Shown piece by piece: positions 1 to 11,596 of a stretch of DNA of 64,000 bases. The notes beneath the pieces were generated by a model. The model was not told the origin of the DNA. It made no database searches and worked only from the letters and a program-made list of their open reading frames with translations. The DNA lies in NCBI GenBank assembly GCA_037954665.1, contig JBBMOL010000295.1:496001-560000 (forward strand), in the 5' to 3' direction. The stretch is from Laguncularia racemosa (Eukaryota > Streptophyta > Magnoliopsida > Myrtales > Combretaceae). Every line of letters begins with the position of its first letter. Positions within the stretch are counted from its first letter, which is position 1. Position numbers and translations under genes: made by a program.

Positions 1-1403
1 TCCCATGCATTTGCATGTTTTTATGTTTGTGTCACTTTCTATATGTGCGCACGTTTGCATGTTTCTATGTTTGCATGTTTCTATGCCTATATGTTTGTGT
101 CTCTATCTTTGTGAGTGTGTCTATGTTTGCATCTGGGTCTCTATGTTTGTGTCACTTTCTATGTTTGTGCTTATGTGTGCACATGTTTGCATGTTTCTAT
201 GTTTGTCTATGTCTATGTTTGTGTCCATGTCTTTGTGAGCATTTATGTATGCACATCAACATTTACATGTCTCTATGAGCATTTATGTATGCACATCTAC
301 ATTTACATGCCTATATCTATATGCTTATGTCTATGTCAATATCTATTCCCCCGTTAGTGTATTTGTTTCTATGTCAAAGTATCTATGTAAGTCTTTATCT
401 TTGTCTATGTATCTTTTTCGGTGTTTGTGTCTTTGTCTTTATCTCTTTCTCTCTCTACATCTGTGTCTATGCCTCAATTTATGTTTCTATGTGTATATGT
501 CTGTACCTCTATCTATTTATCTATTTCTATGTCTGTGTCCATGTCTCTATGAGTGTTTGTGTCTATGTCAGTTACTATTCCCCTATTAGTATATATGTTT
601 CTATGTCAAAGTATCTATGTAAGTCTTTATCTTTGTCTACATCTTTTTCAGTGTCTATGACTTTGTATTTATCTCTTTCTCTCTTCATGTCTATGTCTAT
701 GCCTCTGTTTATATGTCTGTGTCTATATTTGTACCTCTATCTATTTTTCTATACCTTTATCTATACCTCTCTCTTTATGTGTGTGTCTTTATGTCTACGT
801 CTCCTTTGTCTATGTTTGTGTGTCTATTTCTTTATCTCTATGCAAGCGTATGTACACATCTATGTATGTGTTTCTATGCATTTGTATGTCTCCCTATTTG
901 TGTGTGTATGTCTTTTTCTCAGTATGTGTGTGTCAGTGTCTTTATCTCAATCTATGTTTGTATATGTGTCTTTGTCTCAACATTTGTGTGTATGTATGTG
1001 CCTTTATATATGCATATCTATGCGTGTCTGTGTGTGCATGCATGCATATACACTTGCCTTTGCATATGCATGTCCATATGTCTATATTTGGGTCAATGTT
1101 TATGTCTTTGACTCTATGTGTGTCTACGTTTGTGTCTTTTTCTATGTATATGTGTCTATGGGAGGAAGGTGAGGTATTTGCATGTGCATATACATGTGTC
1201 TTGGTTTGTGTCTGTATATGTTTCTATATCTCTATCATTGTTCATGTCTATGTCTATGTCTATATCTATGTTTGTCTTTGTATGTGTACTTATGCCTTCC
1301 TTTCTCTCTCTCTCTCTGTATGTATGAGTGTTTGTATCTATATGCCTATGTTTTTACATGTTTTTTGTCTTTGTCTATGTATGTGTGTGTAAGGGTAGCG
1401 GTA
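1..1403. repeat. TCTATG/TTTGTG-type microsatellite, left block
   Basis: Low-complexity DNA built from variants of TCTATG, TTTGTG and TGTATG hexamers on the plus strand. Because the unit has few stop triplets, long reading frames rich in Met, Cys, Val, Tyr, Leu and Ser appear in several overlapping frames. These are composition artefacts, not genes. The same satellite resumes at 2599, so this block and the right block were one array before an LTR element landed in it. Confidence 0.9.
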
Positions 1404-2598
1404 TGATAGGAAAATTTCTAGCACTATCAACTTTTTCAGAACCCGATTTGGATTATGATCCAAATCGCTCATATCTTACCTTATGTCTTTATTTCTAATA
1501 AATACTTGAGAATAATCTTACAGGTACAATGATAATTCTCCATGAGATGCCAATATGTCCTACGACAGTTGTTGGACATAGAACATTTTTAGGATGACAA
1601 TCAAAGACCCACTGCGATTGTTTTCTATTCTGAGGCATTAGATCATGAAGACTTACGTTATTTTGTACTTTGTAATTGTTTTGAGAACTATTTTGGTTGT
1701 ATTTTGGTTTTGGGACACTTTTATTTCCTTGTAATTTTCATTTAGGGCTAGCCACCTTAAAAGTGGCAAACTTATAATTTTGACCACTTTTTAACCCTAG
1801 GAGTAGCAAGTATAAATAATTGCTTAAGAGAGGGTTTCGAGGGCCATATTTTACAGAATTGAGAGACACTTTCACATGTGGAATTAGGGTTCTTTCCTTA
1901 GTTCAAAACTCTTATCAATTTCAACCCAAGAATTGGAATTGTGGCGAATGCGACGAAGGGGAATTGTGAGTCATATCGATTCCATATTTGTTGTATGTTC
2001 ATTTTTTTCTCTAGTGAGTCATATCTAAGGTAGATTTGAATCTTTCTTGGACATATTTGTGGTTATATTTCATGGACAACAATCTTGTAAGATTGATTGT
2101 TCCTTGAGCACTTGAATTACAAATATCATTTTTAGTGCATTGGTGTGAATTTAGTATTAAAGCGGGGAAGTAGATTTCATGGTTTTATTGCTTTCTTTGA
2201 TTTGATTTCCACGTGGTTTTCAATCCTTATTGTGGTTACTTGGGGAATGTTACAAATAGAGATTATATTTACATCATTTGATCAACATTTTCCATCTAAA
2301 TCTCCAAAGTGTTCACGTGGATTATCTCCTTAGTGGACCAATTTGTGATTGACTTGAGACTTGTTTGATTTGAGTCAATTGATTGTGTTTCAAAGTGGTT
2401 TTGAGCACATCATCTTTTGGTATCAGAGCAATCTAATTTGGATACTTAAGATTTATCACATCCTCATTGAAAGAATTGGTTATAAACATTGAGATTTGAC
2501 ACCATTGTTCATGTGATTGAGACTAGTTTGATTGACATTGTTTCTTTGTCTTTCAAATTGGTTTTTGTATGTGCTTAATCTTGGTTTTAGGCACATCA
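1404..2598 (+). mobile_element. Solo LTR, type B gypsy, inside the microsatellite
   Basis: A 1,195-bp LTR beginning TGATAGG and ending GCACATCA. It is flanked by CGGTA (1399-1403) and TGGTA (2599-2603), a 5-bp target duplication with one transition. No internal region follows; the satellite resumes at once, so this is a solo LTR left by LTR-LTR recombination. An earlier LTR-like end (CACATCA, ending 2412) with a perfect tRNA-iMet primer site TGGTATCAGAGC (2418-2429) lies inside it. The first ~240 bp are unlike type A LTRs; the rest (from ~1646, including the stretch with AACCCTAGGAGTAGCAAG and a TATAAATAA-like box near 1815) matches them. A second partial copy is at 11042. Confidence 0.85.
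2418..2429 (+). other. Internal primer-binding-site copy in LTR B
   Basis: TGGTATCAGAGC, complementary to the 3' end of initiator tRNA-Met, sits 5 bp after an LTR-like CACATCA end but 169 bp before the true LTR end. It is a captured older terminus rather than the functional PBS. Confidence 0.75.
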
Positions 2599-3950
2599 TG
2601 GTATCTTCGTATACTATGTGTACATGTGCATGTGCACGTGCCTTTGTCTATGTCTATGCATGTGTTGATGCCTTTGCCTTTATCTATGTCTATGTCTATG
2701 TTTATCCCTTTCTCTATCTGTGTATCTATCTCTCTATACCTCTACATGTGTGTGTTGATGTATGTGTATATGTTTGTACATGTCTGTATCTATGTTTATG
2801 TCTCTATCTCTCTTTGTGTGTTTGTGTGTGAGTGTGTGTGTGCATGTGTGTGTACGTCTACGTATGCATGTACATGTCAATGTTTGTGCGTCTATGGTTA
2901 TGTGTCTATTTTTGTGTCTTTGCCTATGTTTATGTTTGTATGTTTCATTATCTATATGTTAGTGTGTGTATGTGTATGTATGTGTGTGTGTGTTTGTCTC
3001 TACATGAGTGTGTGTGTATATATGTGCATGCATGTTTGTCTCTACATGAGTGTGTGTGTGTGTTTGTGCACGTATGTATATGTGCCCATGCCCATGCCTA
3101 TGTCTTTGTCTTTATCTATGTGTATGTCTATATCTGTGTCTCCATGCTTGTCTATGTTTTATGTCTATGTCTCTATCTCTATGCATGTGTTTGTGTGTAT
3201 CCATCTACCTGCATATGTCTATATCTATGTGTGTATGTGTTTATGCATGTCTTTCTATCTTTCTCTATATGTACGCACACATATGTATGCAAGTGTGTAT
3301 GAGTGTGTGTGTGTGTGCTTGTATGTGTGTGTTCATTTGTTGGTGGTTATGTGCCTATTTCTATGTCATTATCTATGTATGTGTATGTACGTCTATGTCT
3401 CTATCTCTATATATGAATGTGTGAATGCTTCTAAATGTTCAAATTTGTATTTGTGTTTATGGCTGCTTATGTGTCTGCCTTTATCTTTGTCTTTGTGTTT
3501 ATGTTTATGTTATCATCTTTATCTCTATCTCTCTCTATTTTTGTGTCTATGTCTATGTCTTTGTCACTATCTATGTTTGTGTGTCTCTATCTCTAAGGGT
3601 ATGTGTGTGTGCCTGTGCGTCAGTGCCTATGCTTATCTTTATGTCTATGAGTGTATGTTTGTTTTCATAATCTTTGTGCTTCTCTGTGTGCGTGTGTGTG
3701 TGTTTGTATCTGTGTCTATGTGTCTATGTCTATTTCTATGTTGATGTCTTTATTTTTGTGTGTGTGTGTGTGTGTATGGGGGGGGTATACTTCTATGTGT
3801 GTGCATTAGTGTGTGTGTGTGCATGTCTATGATTATCTATGAATGAGTTAGTGTATGTGTTTGTCTCTATCTGTTTGTTAGTATCTATATCTTTATCTTT
3901 GTGTGTATATGTATGTGTGTATGTCTATGCCTCTACTTATGCATATGGGT
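2599..3950. repeat. TCTATG/TGTGTG microsatellite, right block
   Basis: Continuation of the left satellite with more TGTGTG and GTATGT variants, ending in a pure TG run and a G7 tract near 3760-3786 and fading by about 3950. A 391-codon frame across 2569-3744 has the same Met/Cys/Val/Tyr/Ser make-up in other frames and is rejected as coding. Confidence 0.9.
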
Positions 3951-5141
3951 GATAAAACATACAATTTTGTAATTTTAACCCACTTAAATGTCTCACTTAT
4001 GCACAATTTTTTAGTTATTTTAACTAATTTTAGGAAAAAAATGATCATTGTGCATAAAATGGACCAACAATGCTAAATCTACTAAAATTATGAAAAAGAT
4101 TACAAATTTATATAGAAATCACAAAATTAAAGTGTTTTGTGCAGGTGCAAAGGGTTTACCTTTTGATTAGTAACCCCTCCAATCGACTTAAGAAGAAAAC
4201 TGGTAAATTGGAGGTTCTAGCCTTACTAATTAGTTAGTAAGGAGTATACCGTCCAATTGATTAGCCCTATAGCATTAGAGCTTTACCGACTGTTGAGTTG
4301 ACTAGACACCATGGAAAATGGAATAATTATAAATTTTCACCAAGACGAGTCTCTCTCTTACCAACCAACTAGTAGATATACCACTAACCGGCCAGTAAGT
4401 AAAACCCTAGTTAGGTTTTCACCTCCCAACACACCGTTTCATTTAATAGTGAGCAACAAAGAGCTAAGATGTGTTTACCAACCAGATAGTAGACCTATTA
4501 TTTTTCGACTAAATCCACCTTGATATAAAAGCACTCATTTTCTCCATTTCAACATAAGGCAACCACTTAGTTTAGGGTTTTAGCTCTTATTTCTCTCTAT
4601 TTTGTTAAGGTTTTAGATAAGTTAGTGATAGTTTAGCTTAGTTTTAGTGATTTCCTACATTATTAAGGCTTGTGAATGCATCCTGACTAAAAATTTTGAA
4701 GATTGTCAACTTGCTCTTATTATTTACAAACTCGGTTAACTCTAAACCTTTTCTTAACAATTTTTATAGTTAAATATTCACTTGTTTCTATTAAATCATG
4801 TTTAATATATGTAGTTAAGTAGTTTTTAGTTGGTATGTTGTGTTGTTGATGATAGAATATGCATAAATGTGACCTCTAGTTAAATAGGTATTGGGTTTAT
4901 GATGAAATTTGGTATAGCCAATCTTGTAAATTTATTTAAATCATGACTAACCTTTGGGTCTTTGCAAATGAGAATGTTTAATAGCCCTAACTAGTGCTAG
5001 ATATTCATTAGACTAGCTAGAGTGTTTTCAAATTGTGAGTGACATCGAATTTGGCCAAAAACACTTGAACTCACATGCTTTATGCAGTTAAATATATGAG
5101 TTATTCAACTTGACTATACTTAATCCATATTTCCAACTAGA
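3951..5141. other. Degraded LTR-like segment
   Basis: No gene is visible. The segment shares blocks with 29640-31103, such as GCATAAAATGGACCAA and clusters of TAGTTAGT/ACCAACTAG words, followed by a TATAAAAG box near 4515 and a TTAGGGTTTTAG stretch. The arrangement resembles U3-TATA-R of an old Athila/Tat-type LTR, though neither end can be fixed. It is cut at 5141 by the type A element. Confidence 0.45.
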
Positions 5142-6350
5142 TGATAGGAATCAAAATCCGACAAGACCTATCATTAGGGCAAGAACCAAAAGATTTCGAA
5201 TCTTGGCAATGAGGGCCCATTTTAACCATATCGATCCCGAAATTATTTATTTACTAACCTCTTTTCTCTTATTTATGCATTGTATATTCCAACAGGTAAA
5301 CTTATCATATTTTACAGGGTGATGGACAAACTCACTAAGACTTAGCTTATGGGTTATCCATAGACCGACCTAAACTGACGATGAGTTGGGCCGACGAGTC
5401 CTATGGAAGAGCTATCATGATGAAGACTATTTTTGTATTTGTAAATGTTCTTTGGACTATTTATATTGTATTTTCTTTTGGGATACTTTCATTTTGATTG
5501 TAATTTTCATTTAGGACCAACCACCCTAAAAGTGGCATTGTTGAAATTTTGTGTCTTTTCTAACCCTAAAGGGAGCAAGTATAAATACTTGCTTAAAGTA
5601 GGGTTTGAAGAGGCTTTCATATTTGAACATACACTTTACGTGAGGGAATTAGGGTTCTTCCTAGTTCAATTTCTCTTATCAATTTCAATCCCAAGAATTG
5701 GAATTGTAGCGAGTGCAACAAGGGAAAATTGTCAATCATATCAATTTCTTATTGTTGTGTTTCTTTTCAACTCTAATGAGTCATATATAGGGTTGGATTG
5801 AAGTCTTCTTGGTCAGATTTTGATTGCATTTGTAATCAAACTATCATTTCATAATTGATTGGTTTTTAGCACTTATTAATACCATCAATTTATCATTATA
5901 CTTGTGGCGTGGAACTTCTTTGTTTTGAGGAAGATTACAGTTTGAATTTGTGTATTGTTGATTGGGATTCTCTTGGAATTTAAGTTGATTAATTGATTCA
6001 ATTGAGGATTATCATCTTTGTGGATTTCATCTCCTTGATTTTATCAATTGATTCATCATCCATCAATTAGGGTTCACACAAATTGTCTCTTTTGTGAACC
6101 GAATTTGATCTTGTCTTTTGAGGTTGATATTTAGGTTGTCTTTGTTTGTGCTTAATCCCCTTTTGAGCATATCATCTTTTGGTATCAAAGCTTCATCATA
6201 CTTGGATTCGTTCTTGGTCACGTCCTTATTGTGGGAATTGGTTCATAAATATTGAGGAATTGTGTAATTGTTGAACTAGTTTAATTGACATTGTCTAATT
6301 GTCTTTCAAATTAGTTTTGCATGTGCTTAATCTTGGTTTTAGGCACATCA
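5142..6350 (+). repeat. 5' LTR of the type A element
   Basis: A 1,209-bp LTR starting TGATAGGAATC and ending AGGCACATCA. Its first ~230 bp encode the C-terminal tail of the pol frame (an arginine-rich stretch ending in hydrophobic residues). A TATAAATA box lies at about 5580-5588. It contains a first terminus at 6174 with PBS-like TGGTATCAAAGC (6180-6191), 176 bp before the real end. Confidence 0.85.
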
Positions 6351-6355
6351 TCTTT

Positions 6356-6367
6356 TGGTATTAGAGC
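6356..6367 (+). other. Primer-binding site of the type A element
   Basis: TGGTATTAGAGC, one mismatch from the tRNA-iMet complement, 5 bp after the LTR end. The same 5-bp spacing is seen at the first, internal copy (6180-6191) and in the minus-strand element. Confidence 0.8.
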
Positions 6368-8025
6368 TTGAGGTTTAAGAGGAGGCATTTGCAATTTGGA
6401 ATTCGAAAATTTAGGGTTCTTATCACCTTGATGCGAAATTGTTTATTAAAGAATTGAATTATTTCAATTGTGTTGTTGAAGTGATTTCCTTGTTAATTGT
6501 TGTGGACGTGGAGTACTTACCATATTCTTTGTCTCCTTAAGTTGATCGTGATTGGTTTAAGGGAAATCATCATTGTCATCATTTAAGGGAAGTGAAATTT
6601 GAAGCCTAGAAGAGTGTTGTTGTTTTTTGAAATTATTGTCGTGTGTTATAGTGTTATGTGTGGCAAAGTGGATATCTTATTATAGCTTCTTTGTTATTGA
6701 ATTTTCCATGAAGGGAAGGGGAGTAAGAATTTTATGTCCTAGTGTTTGATTGTGGAATTGGAAATACAATATTTTGTGGTGAAAAGAGAAGTGTGACCTT
6801 TGTGAATTTGGAATTGGGGAGAACAATTTTTAATTGCCAAATTTGAGTAGTGTGGAAGAATGGAAATTATTTGATTTTCAAAAAAAACATTAAGATTGAA
6901 GGAGTTAATGTGTGTTTGTTTGAATTTGAAAATTACTTCTTACCAATTGTGGAAGGGTTGCAATTAGTGAAGTGGTTTGATTTTCAAATTTAAATTGATG
7001 CCTTTTATATAAGTTGCGGTTTAAAATTGTGTTTAAAGTGAAGAATTTGCAACGTGTTGTCCTTGAACTTGCCGTGAGGAAGAGTAGTGAATTGGTGAAG
7101 TTTGTGTTGTGTGTGGTGAGAAGAAGGTGTTGCACCGTAAGTGTTGTTGTTGTTATTGTTTGAATTTAGTACATCGTGTGTGTATTGTGTAAATGGCAAT
7201 GTGAGTGTGTTGCACTTGAAGTGTTGTAAAGTGGTGTGAATTTGTGGAAGTTGTGTAGAGTAAGGTGTTGCACATTAAGGCTAAAGTGTGATAGTGTAAT
7301 GCATGGATAGCAAACCGTAAAGGGGAAGACTGGTGTTTCAATTGTAAAGTAGAATTGTGTAGTGTGTGCATTTTCGGAAATTGGAGGAATCATAATTATT
7401 ATTTTCAGATTTGAAATCAAAATTGAAAGTTTACATTAAGAGGTCAATTTGAAATCTCAATTACACATTAAGTCATAGTTAATTATCTATCATTTGAATT
7501 TGAAAAAGTGTCTTACCATTTGTAGAGTTGTGCACTTATTGAACTTCTTTTTGAATTTGAAAGTGAGCTGCCTTATCTTGTATTGAAGTTGCGGTTTTGG
7601 TTGTATTTTGTGGAAGTGAATTATGCTATGGCTTAAGAAGTGTATTTGGAGTTATATTCTTGTTAATTTAGTAAAGGTTGTGTACATTTGATATTGGTTA
7701 TTGTATGTGTTGTCAAGGACAATGTTAGTAGTGGCATGAAGCATCTTGAAGCGTGAGCATAAGGTGACTTTTGTGGCGATGGATGGTGTGTTGTGTGAGT
7801 ATTTTCCTTGCTGCCCATTATGTATTTAAGTGGTGAGAAGTTAAAGTAAGAAAAAGGAAAGTGAGTGGTAGAATTTAAAATTCAAACAAGTCAATAAAGT
7901 TTAAAAGTAATTAAACTAGTTACTTAAACACTTGTAGTTGAATTTAATTCTATCTACTTGAAAATAGTTGAGTGTACTTCACTTGTAGCTTGGTTGTGTA
8001 CTTGAACCATGGAAGTGTGAGGATA
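6368..8025 (+). other. Non-coding leader of the type A element
   Basis: About 1.65 kb rich in GTGTTG/AATTTGAA words, with no coding pattern on the plus strand. Short minus-strand frames rich in His, Thr and Asn are shadows of this composition. The same leader is found reversed at about 33420-34873 and, diverged, in A' (52135-53236). It occupies the place where gag would normally begin. Confidence 0.6.
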
Positions 8026-8030
8026 ATTAT

Positions 8031-8869
8031 TGATACGAACCACGCCCACGTGTGACAAAACCCAATACCAATACATTCGGAATTGTTACCCAAGATGCCA
8101 AACAATCGAATGGAAACCGCAACCCGTTGCCTATAAGGGAGGCAAGAACCTTGGTATATTATGTAGACGCCACAATCGGGATGAAAGACCGATTGATAAG
8201 TCGGGATGAACGCTACGGAAGAAAAAATCCAATAAGTTCTAGAGTAGTTCTTTAAAGAACCAAGAGAACAATTCTCTCAAAAGTGTTTTTCAAACTTGTA
8301 TGTTGTATGTTCTATGTTCTATCTGTTCTAAACCCTAGAAGCTTTATAGTAGGGTTTACAATCCGTAACAATAAAGGCCCAAAATGACATAACATCATTA
8401 AGTTGTGGAAAAATAACTAAATAGGGACTTAAAGGCCGGCAGCATTGGAATGAAGGCCGGCGGCGTTGGAGCCGGTGTAGAGCATATACACGGCCGTGCC
8501 TTCTAGACATGTATGTTTCTGTAGATATTCTTGACACCATACACGGTCGTACCTTTGAACCGTGTATATGACCATGTATGTTTCTGTGGAACCTCCAGAC
8601 TCACTACACGGTCGTGCCTTGTAAAGACACGCCCTCTTCAACCCGTATCCATTATGACTTGTACAAGAGCAAGGGCATTCTCATGGTTGTTCCAATCCAT
8701 TCCAGCTTCATGATTGCTCCAATCCTTTCCGGCTTTGTGGACATCCTTTATCAACCTGTTAAGTGCTTCCTTGAATCGTTTCGCTCGAGTTCTTGTGATC
8801 GGTCCAGGCGGCACTTCAAGAGGATCCACATTCCATCTTCTGGCTTGGCTCCCATCATGGCTCTCATCA
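8031..8869 (-). mobile_element. Solo LTR, family C gypsy
   Basis: An 839-bp LTR reading on the minus strand from TGATGAG (8869) to GTTCGTATCA (8031), with a perfect 5-bp duplication ATTAT at 8026-8030 and 8870-8874. The paralogous type A element has the unoccupied site near 33388-33420 (reverse strand), which confirms the insertion. The LTR carries the integrase C-terminal reading frame (8638-8869, GPITR and RAKRFKEAL motifs) and imperfect repeats containing CACGGCCGTG/CACGGTCGTG near 8475-8630. Confidence 0.93.
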
Positions 8870-8899
8870 ATTATTGTGTTGTTGGGTTTGAACACAATC

Positions 8900-10204
8900 A
8901 TGTCTAGTGAGATGTTTCATTATAGTAATGTATTACACCGAAAATCGACTACAGTTACTACTAAGGATGATGAACAAAGGAAAAACTTATTCCATGCCTC
9001 TTGTAGGGTATAAGGAAATTTATGTGTCCTTATAGTTGATGGTGGTAGTTATACCAATATGGTAACAGCATCGTTAGTATCGAAACCAAAACTTGCTACT
9101 ACCCCACATTCTGAACCGTATACATTGCATTGGCTTAGTGATCAGGAGAGTTTACATGTGACCCAAATAGTTAGGATACCTTTCAGTGTAGGGGATAAAT
9201 ACTATGATGAAATCGAGTTTGATATTCTACCTATGTGTGCATTCGATATATTGCTTGGCAGGCCTTGGTTATATGATAGGAGGGTCTTACATGATGGCTT
9301 CAAGAATACTTATGTATTCTAGAAGAAAGGAAAACGAATTATTCTAAATCCGATGTCGTCTTCAGATGTTCAAAGGGTTTAGCAACGAATTAGTAGACCA
9401 TCAGTGGGCCATGAGTAGTTGAACAAACCCTTAGAGCGCAAAATTTATCGGTCACAGATGTACCAACCTTCAGATGATCCTGATGAACAGAATCAGATGA
9501 GTAGATCACCAAAGTATGAAACTGTTCAAGGGCAGTTGTGTTCACATTCAAAGGTATTAGAGGCTCATGAGCAGTTGAATAAACCATTAGAAGATTTTGA
9601 GGGTTAGAGTCGGATAAGCCTATCATTAGAGAGCTAAACTGTTCAGAGACAATTATGTTCACCTTCAACGGTTTCAGAGGGCAATGAGCAGTTGGGCCAA
9701 CCATTAGAAGACCATGAGGATCAACGGCATATAGATGAGTTAGAAAAGGAGAAAACGGTTTTAGTGGAACGGGTCGATACAGGGGCGACTTTAGTGGATA
9801 ATGGAGCATTATTTGTGTTGTAGATGAGATGCATCCTAGAAATGGAAGAGAGAAAACAATCACCACCTGTAGTATTTCAAATTTTGGGATTCTACAGTGA
9901 TATTTCTTCAGGTGGTTTACTAGGAGGAAACAGAGTCTCTACTGCATTTGATATGTCAAATTTGAGGACGAATCTTTTTGAGGCTCGAGGAGATGATAGA
10001 AATCAAAATCCGACAAAACCTATCATTAAAGCAAGAACCAAAGGATTTCGAATCTTGGCGATGAGGGCCCATTTTGACCATATCAGCCCTGAAATTATTT
10101 ATATACTAACCTCTTTTCTCTTATTCATGCATTATATATTCCAACAAGCAAACTTATCATATTTTACAGGGCGATGGACAAACTCACTAAGACTCAGCTT
10201 GTAA
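8900..10204 (+). pseudogene. Protease-integrase C-terminus fused pol relic (type A)
   Basis: One reading frame can be followed from ATG 8900 to 10204, broken by in-frame stops including 9011-9013, 9320-9322, 9605-9607 and one just before 9824. The order is a short leader; a retropepsin-like aspartic protease with D-G-G-S (about 9040) and the ILLGRPW motif (about 9250); a repetitive acidic linker with QLCSPS and PLED motifs (about 9420-9780); then an integrase C-terminal tail with DLRTNLFEARGD (about 9960) and RARTKGFRI, running into the 3' LTR. A complete gypsy pol would have some 900 more residues of RT, RNase H and integrase between protease and tail. The same fusion occurs at 32054-33457 (minus) and, with gag instead of protease, at 53237-54355, so it was made before the copies spread. 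Confidence 0.8.
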
Positions 10205-11041
10205 GTTATCCATGAACCGACCTAAACTAGCGATGAGCTGAGCCGACGAGTCCTATGGAAGAGCTATCATGATGAAGACTATTTTTGTATTTGTAAATGT
10301 TCTTTAGACAATTTTATATTGTATTTTCTTTTGGGACACTTTTATTTTGATTGTAATTTTCATTTAGGACCGGTTACCTTAAAAGTGGTATAGTTGTAAT
10401 TTTGTGTTTTTTCTAACCCTAAAGGGAGAAAGTATAAATACTTACTTAAAGTAAGGTTTGAGGAGGCCATTTTTTATATTTGAACATACACTTTACGTGA
10501 GGGGATTAGGGTTCTTCCTAGTTCAATTTCTCTTATCAATTTCAATCCCAAGAATTGGAATTATGGCGAGTGCAACAAGGGCAAATTATGAGTCATATCA
10601 ATTTCTTATTGTTGTGTTTCTTTTCATCTCTAGTGAGTCATATCTAGGGTTGGATTGAAGTCTTCTTGGTCAGATTTTTTATTGCATTTGTAATGAAATG
10701 ATCATTGCATAATTGATTGGTTTTTAGCACTTGTTAATACCATCAATTTATCATTATACTTGTGTGGAACTTCTTTGTTGTAAGGAGGATCACGGTTTGA
10801 ATTTGTATATTTTTTATTGGGATTCTCTTGGAATTTAAGTTGATTAATTGATTCAATTGAGGATTATTATCTTTATGGATTTCATCTCCTTGATTTTATT
10901 AATTGATTCATCATCCATCAATTAGGGTTCACGCAAATTGTCTCTTTTGTGAACCGAATTTGATCTTGTCTTTTGAGGTTGATATTTAGGTTGTTTTTGT
11001 TTGTGCTTAATCCCCTTTTGAGCATATTATCTTTTGGTATT
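9994..11041 (+). repeat. 3' LTR of the type A element, truncated
   Basis: Starts TGATAGAAATC after a purine tract and follows the 5' LTR until the first internal terminus, where it breaks off at the TTTTGGTAT of PBS copy 1 because a type B LTR begins at 11042. About 160 bp of its 3' part are missing. Confidence 0.8.
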
Positions 11042-11596
11042 TGATGGGAAATTTTCTGACACTGTCAACCTTTTCAAAACCCAATTTAGATGATGATCCA
11101 AATTGCTAATATTTTACCAATATGTCTTTATTTTTAATAAAATTTGAAAATAATCTTACAGGTACAATTATAATTCTCCATGGGATGCCAAAATGTCCTA
11201 CAACTTCAGTTGGACATAGAACATTTTTCAAGATAACAATCAAAGACCCGCTGCGATTGTTCTCTATTCCGAGGCATTAAATCATGAAGACTTATGTTAT
11301 TTTGTATCTTATAATTGTTTATTGAACTATTTTGGTTTTGAGACACTTTTATTTCTTTGTAATTTTCATTTAAGGTTAGCCACCTTAAAAGTGGCAAACT
11401 TGTAATTTTGAGCACTTTTTAACCCTAGGAGTAGCAAGTATAAATACTTGCTTAAGAGAGGGTTTGAGAGGGCTTATTTTTGTAGATCAAACACTTCTTC
11501 TTCACGTGAGAATTAGGGTTCCTAATTGTCATTTAGACTCTTATCAATTTCAATCCCAAGAGTTGAAATTATGGCGAGTGTAACACCTTGAAATTG
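11042..11596 (+). mobile_element. Partial type B LTR
   Basis: Starts TGATGGGAAATTTTC and parallels the solo LTR at 1404 for about 550 bp, including the shared CTTAAAAGTGGC and AACCCTAGGAGTAGCAAG blocks and a TATAAATA box near 11440. It stops at 11596 where a different LTR begins, and its 3' part was not found. Confidence 0.75.

Larger units (their letters stand above)
5142..11041 (+). mobile_element. Type A gypsy element, non-autonomous, 3' end truncated
   Basis: Two LTRs (5142-6350 and 9994-11041) flank an internal region with a tRNA-iMet PBS, a long non-coding leader, a protease fragment joined in frame to the integrase C-terminus, and a purine-rich tract (9981-9993). RT, RNase H and the integrase core are absent. 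A solo LTR of family C (8031-8869) lies inside. The 3' LTR is cut at 11041 by a type B LTR and its remainder was not found, so no target duplication can be shown (left flank CTAGA). A second copy, complete and in the opposite direction, is at 31109-36107 and shares the internal organisation. Confidence 0.85.

Noticed and set aside
5..1406. Long overlapping reading frames rich in Met, Cys, Tyr and Val
   Set aside because: They arise in several frames at once from the hexamer satellite and contain no domain.
2569..3744. 391-codon frame
   Set aside because: Same satellite composition, and its start lies in the LTR end.
6905..7420. Minus-strand frames rich in His, Thr and Asn
   Set aside because: Shadows of the GTG/TTG-rich leader of the type A element; no domain and not conserved as protein.
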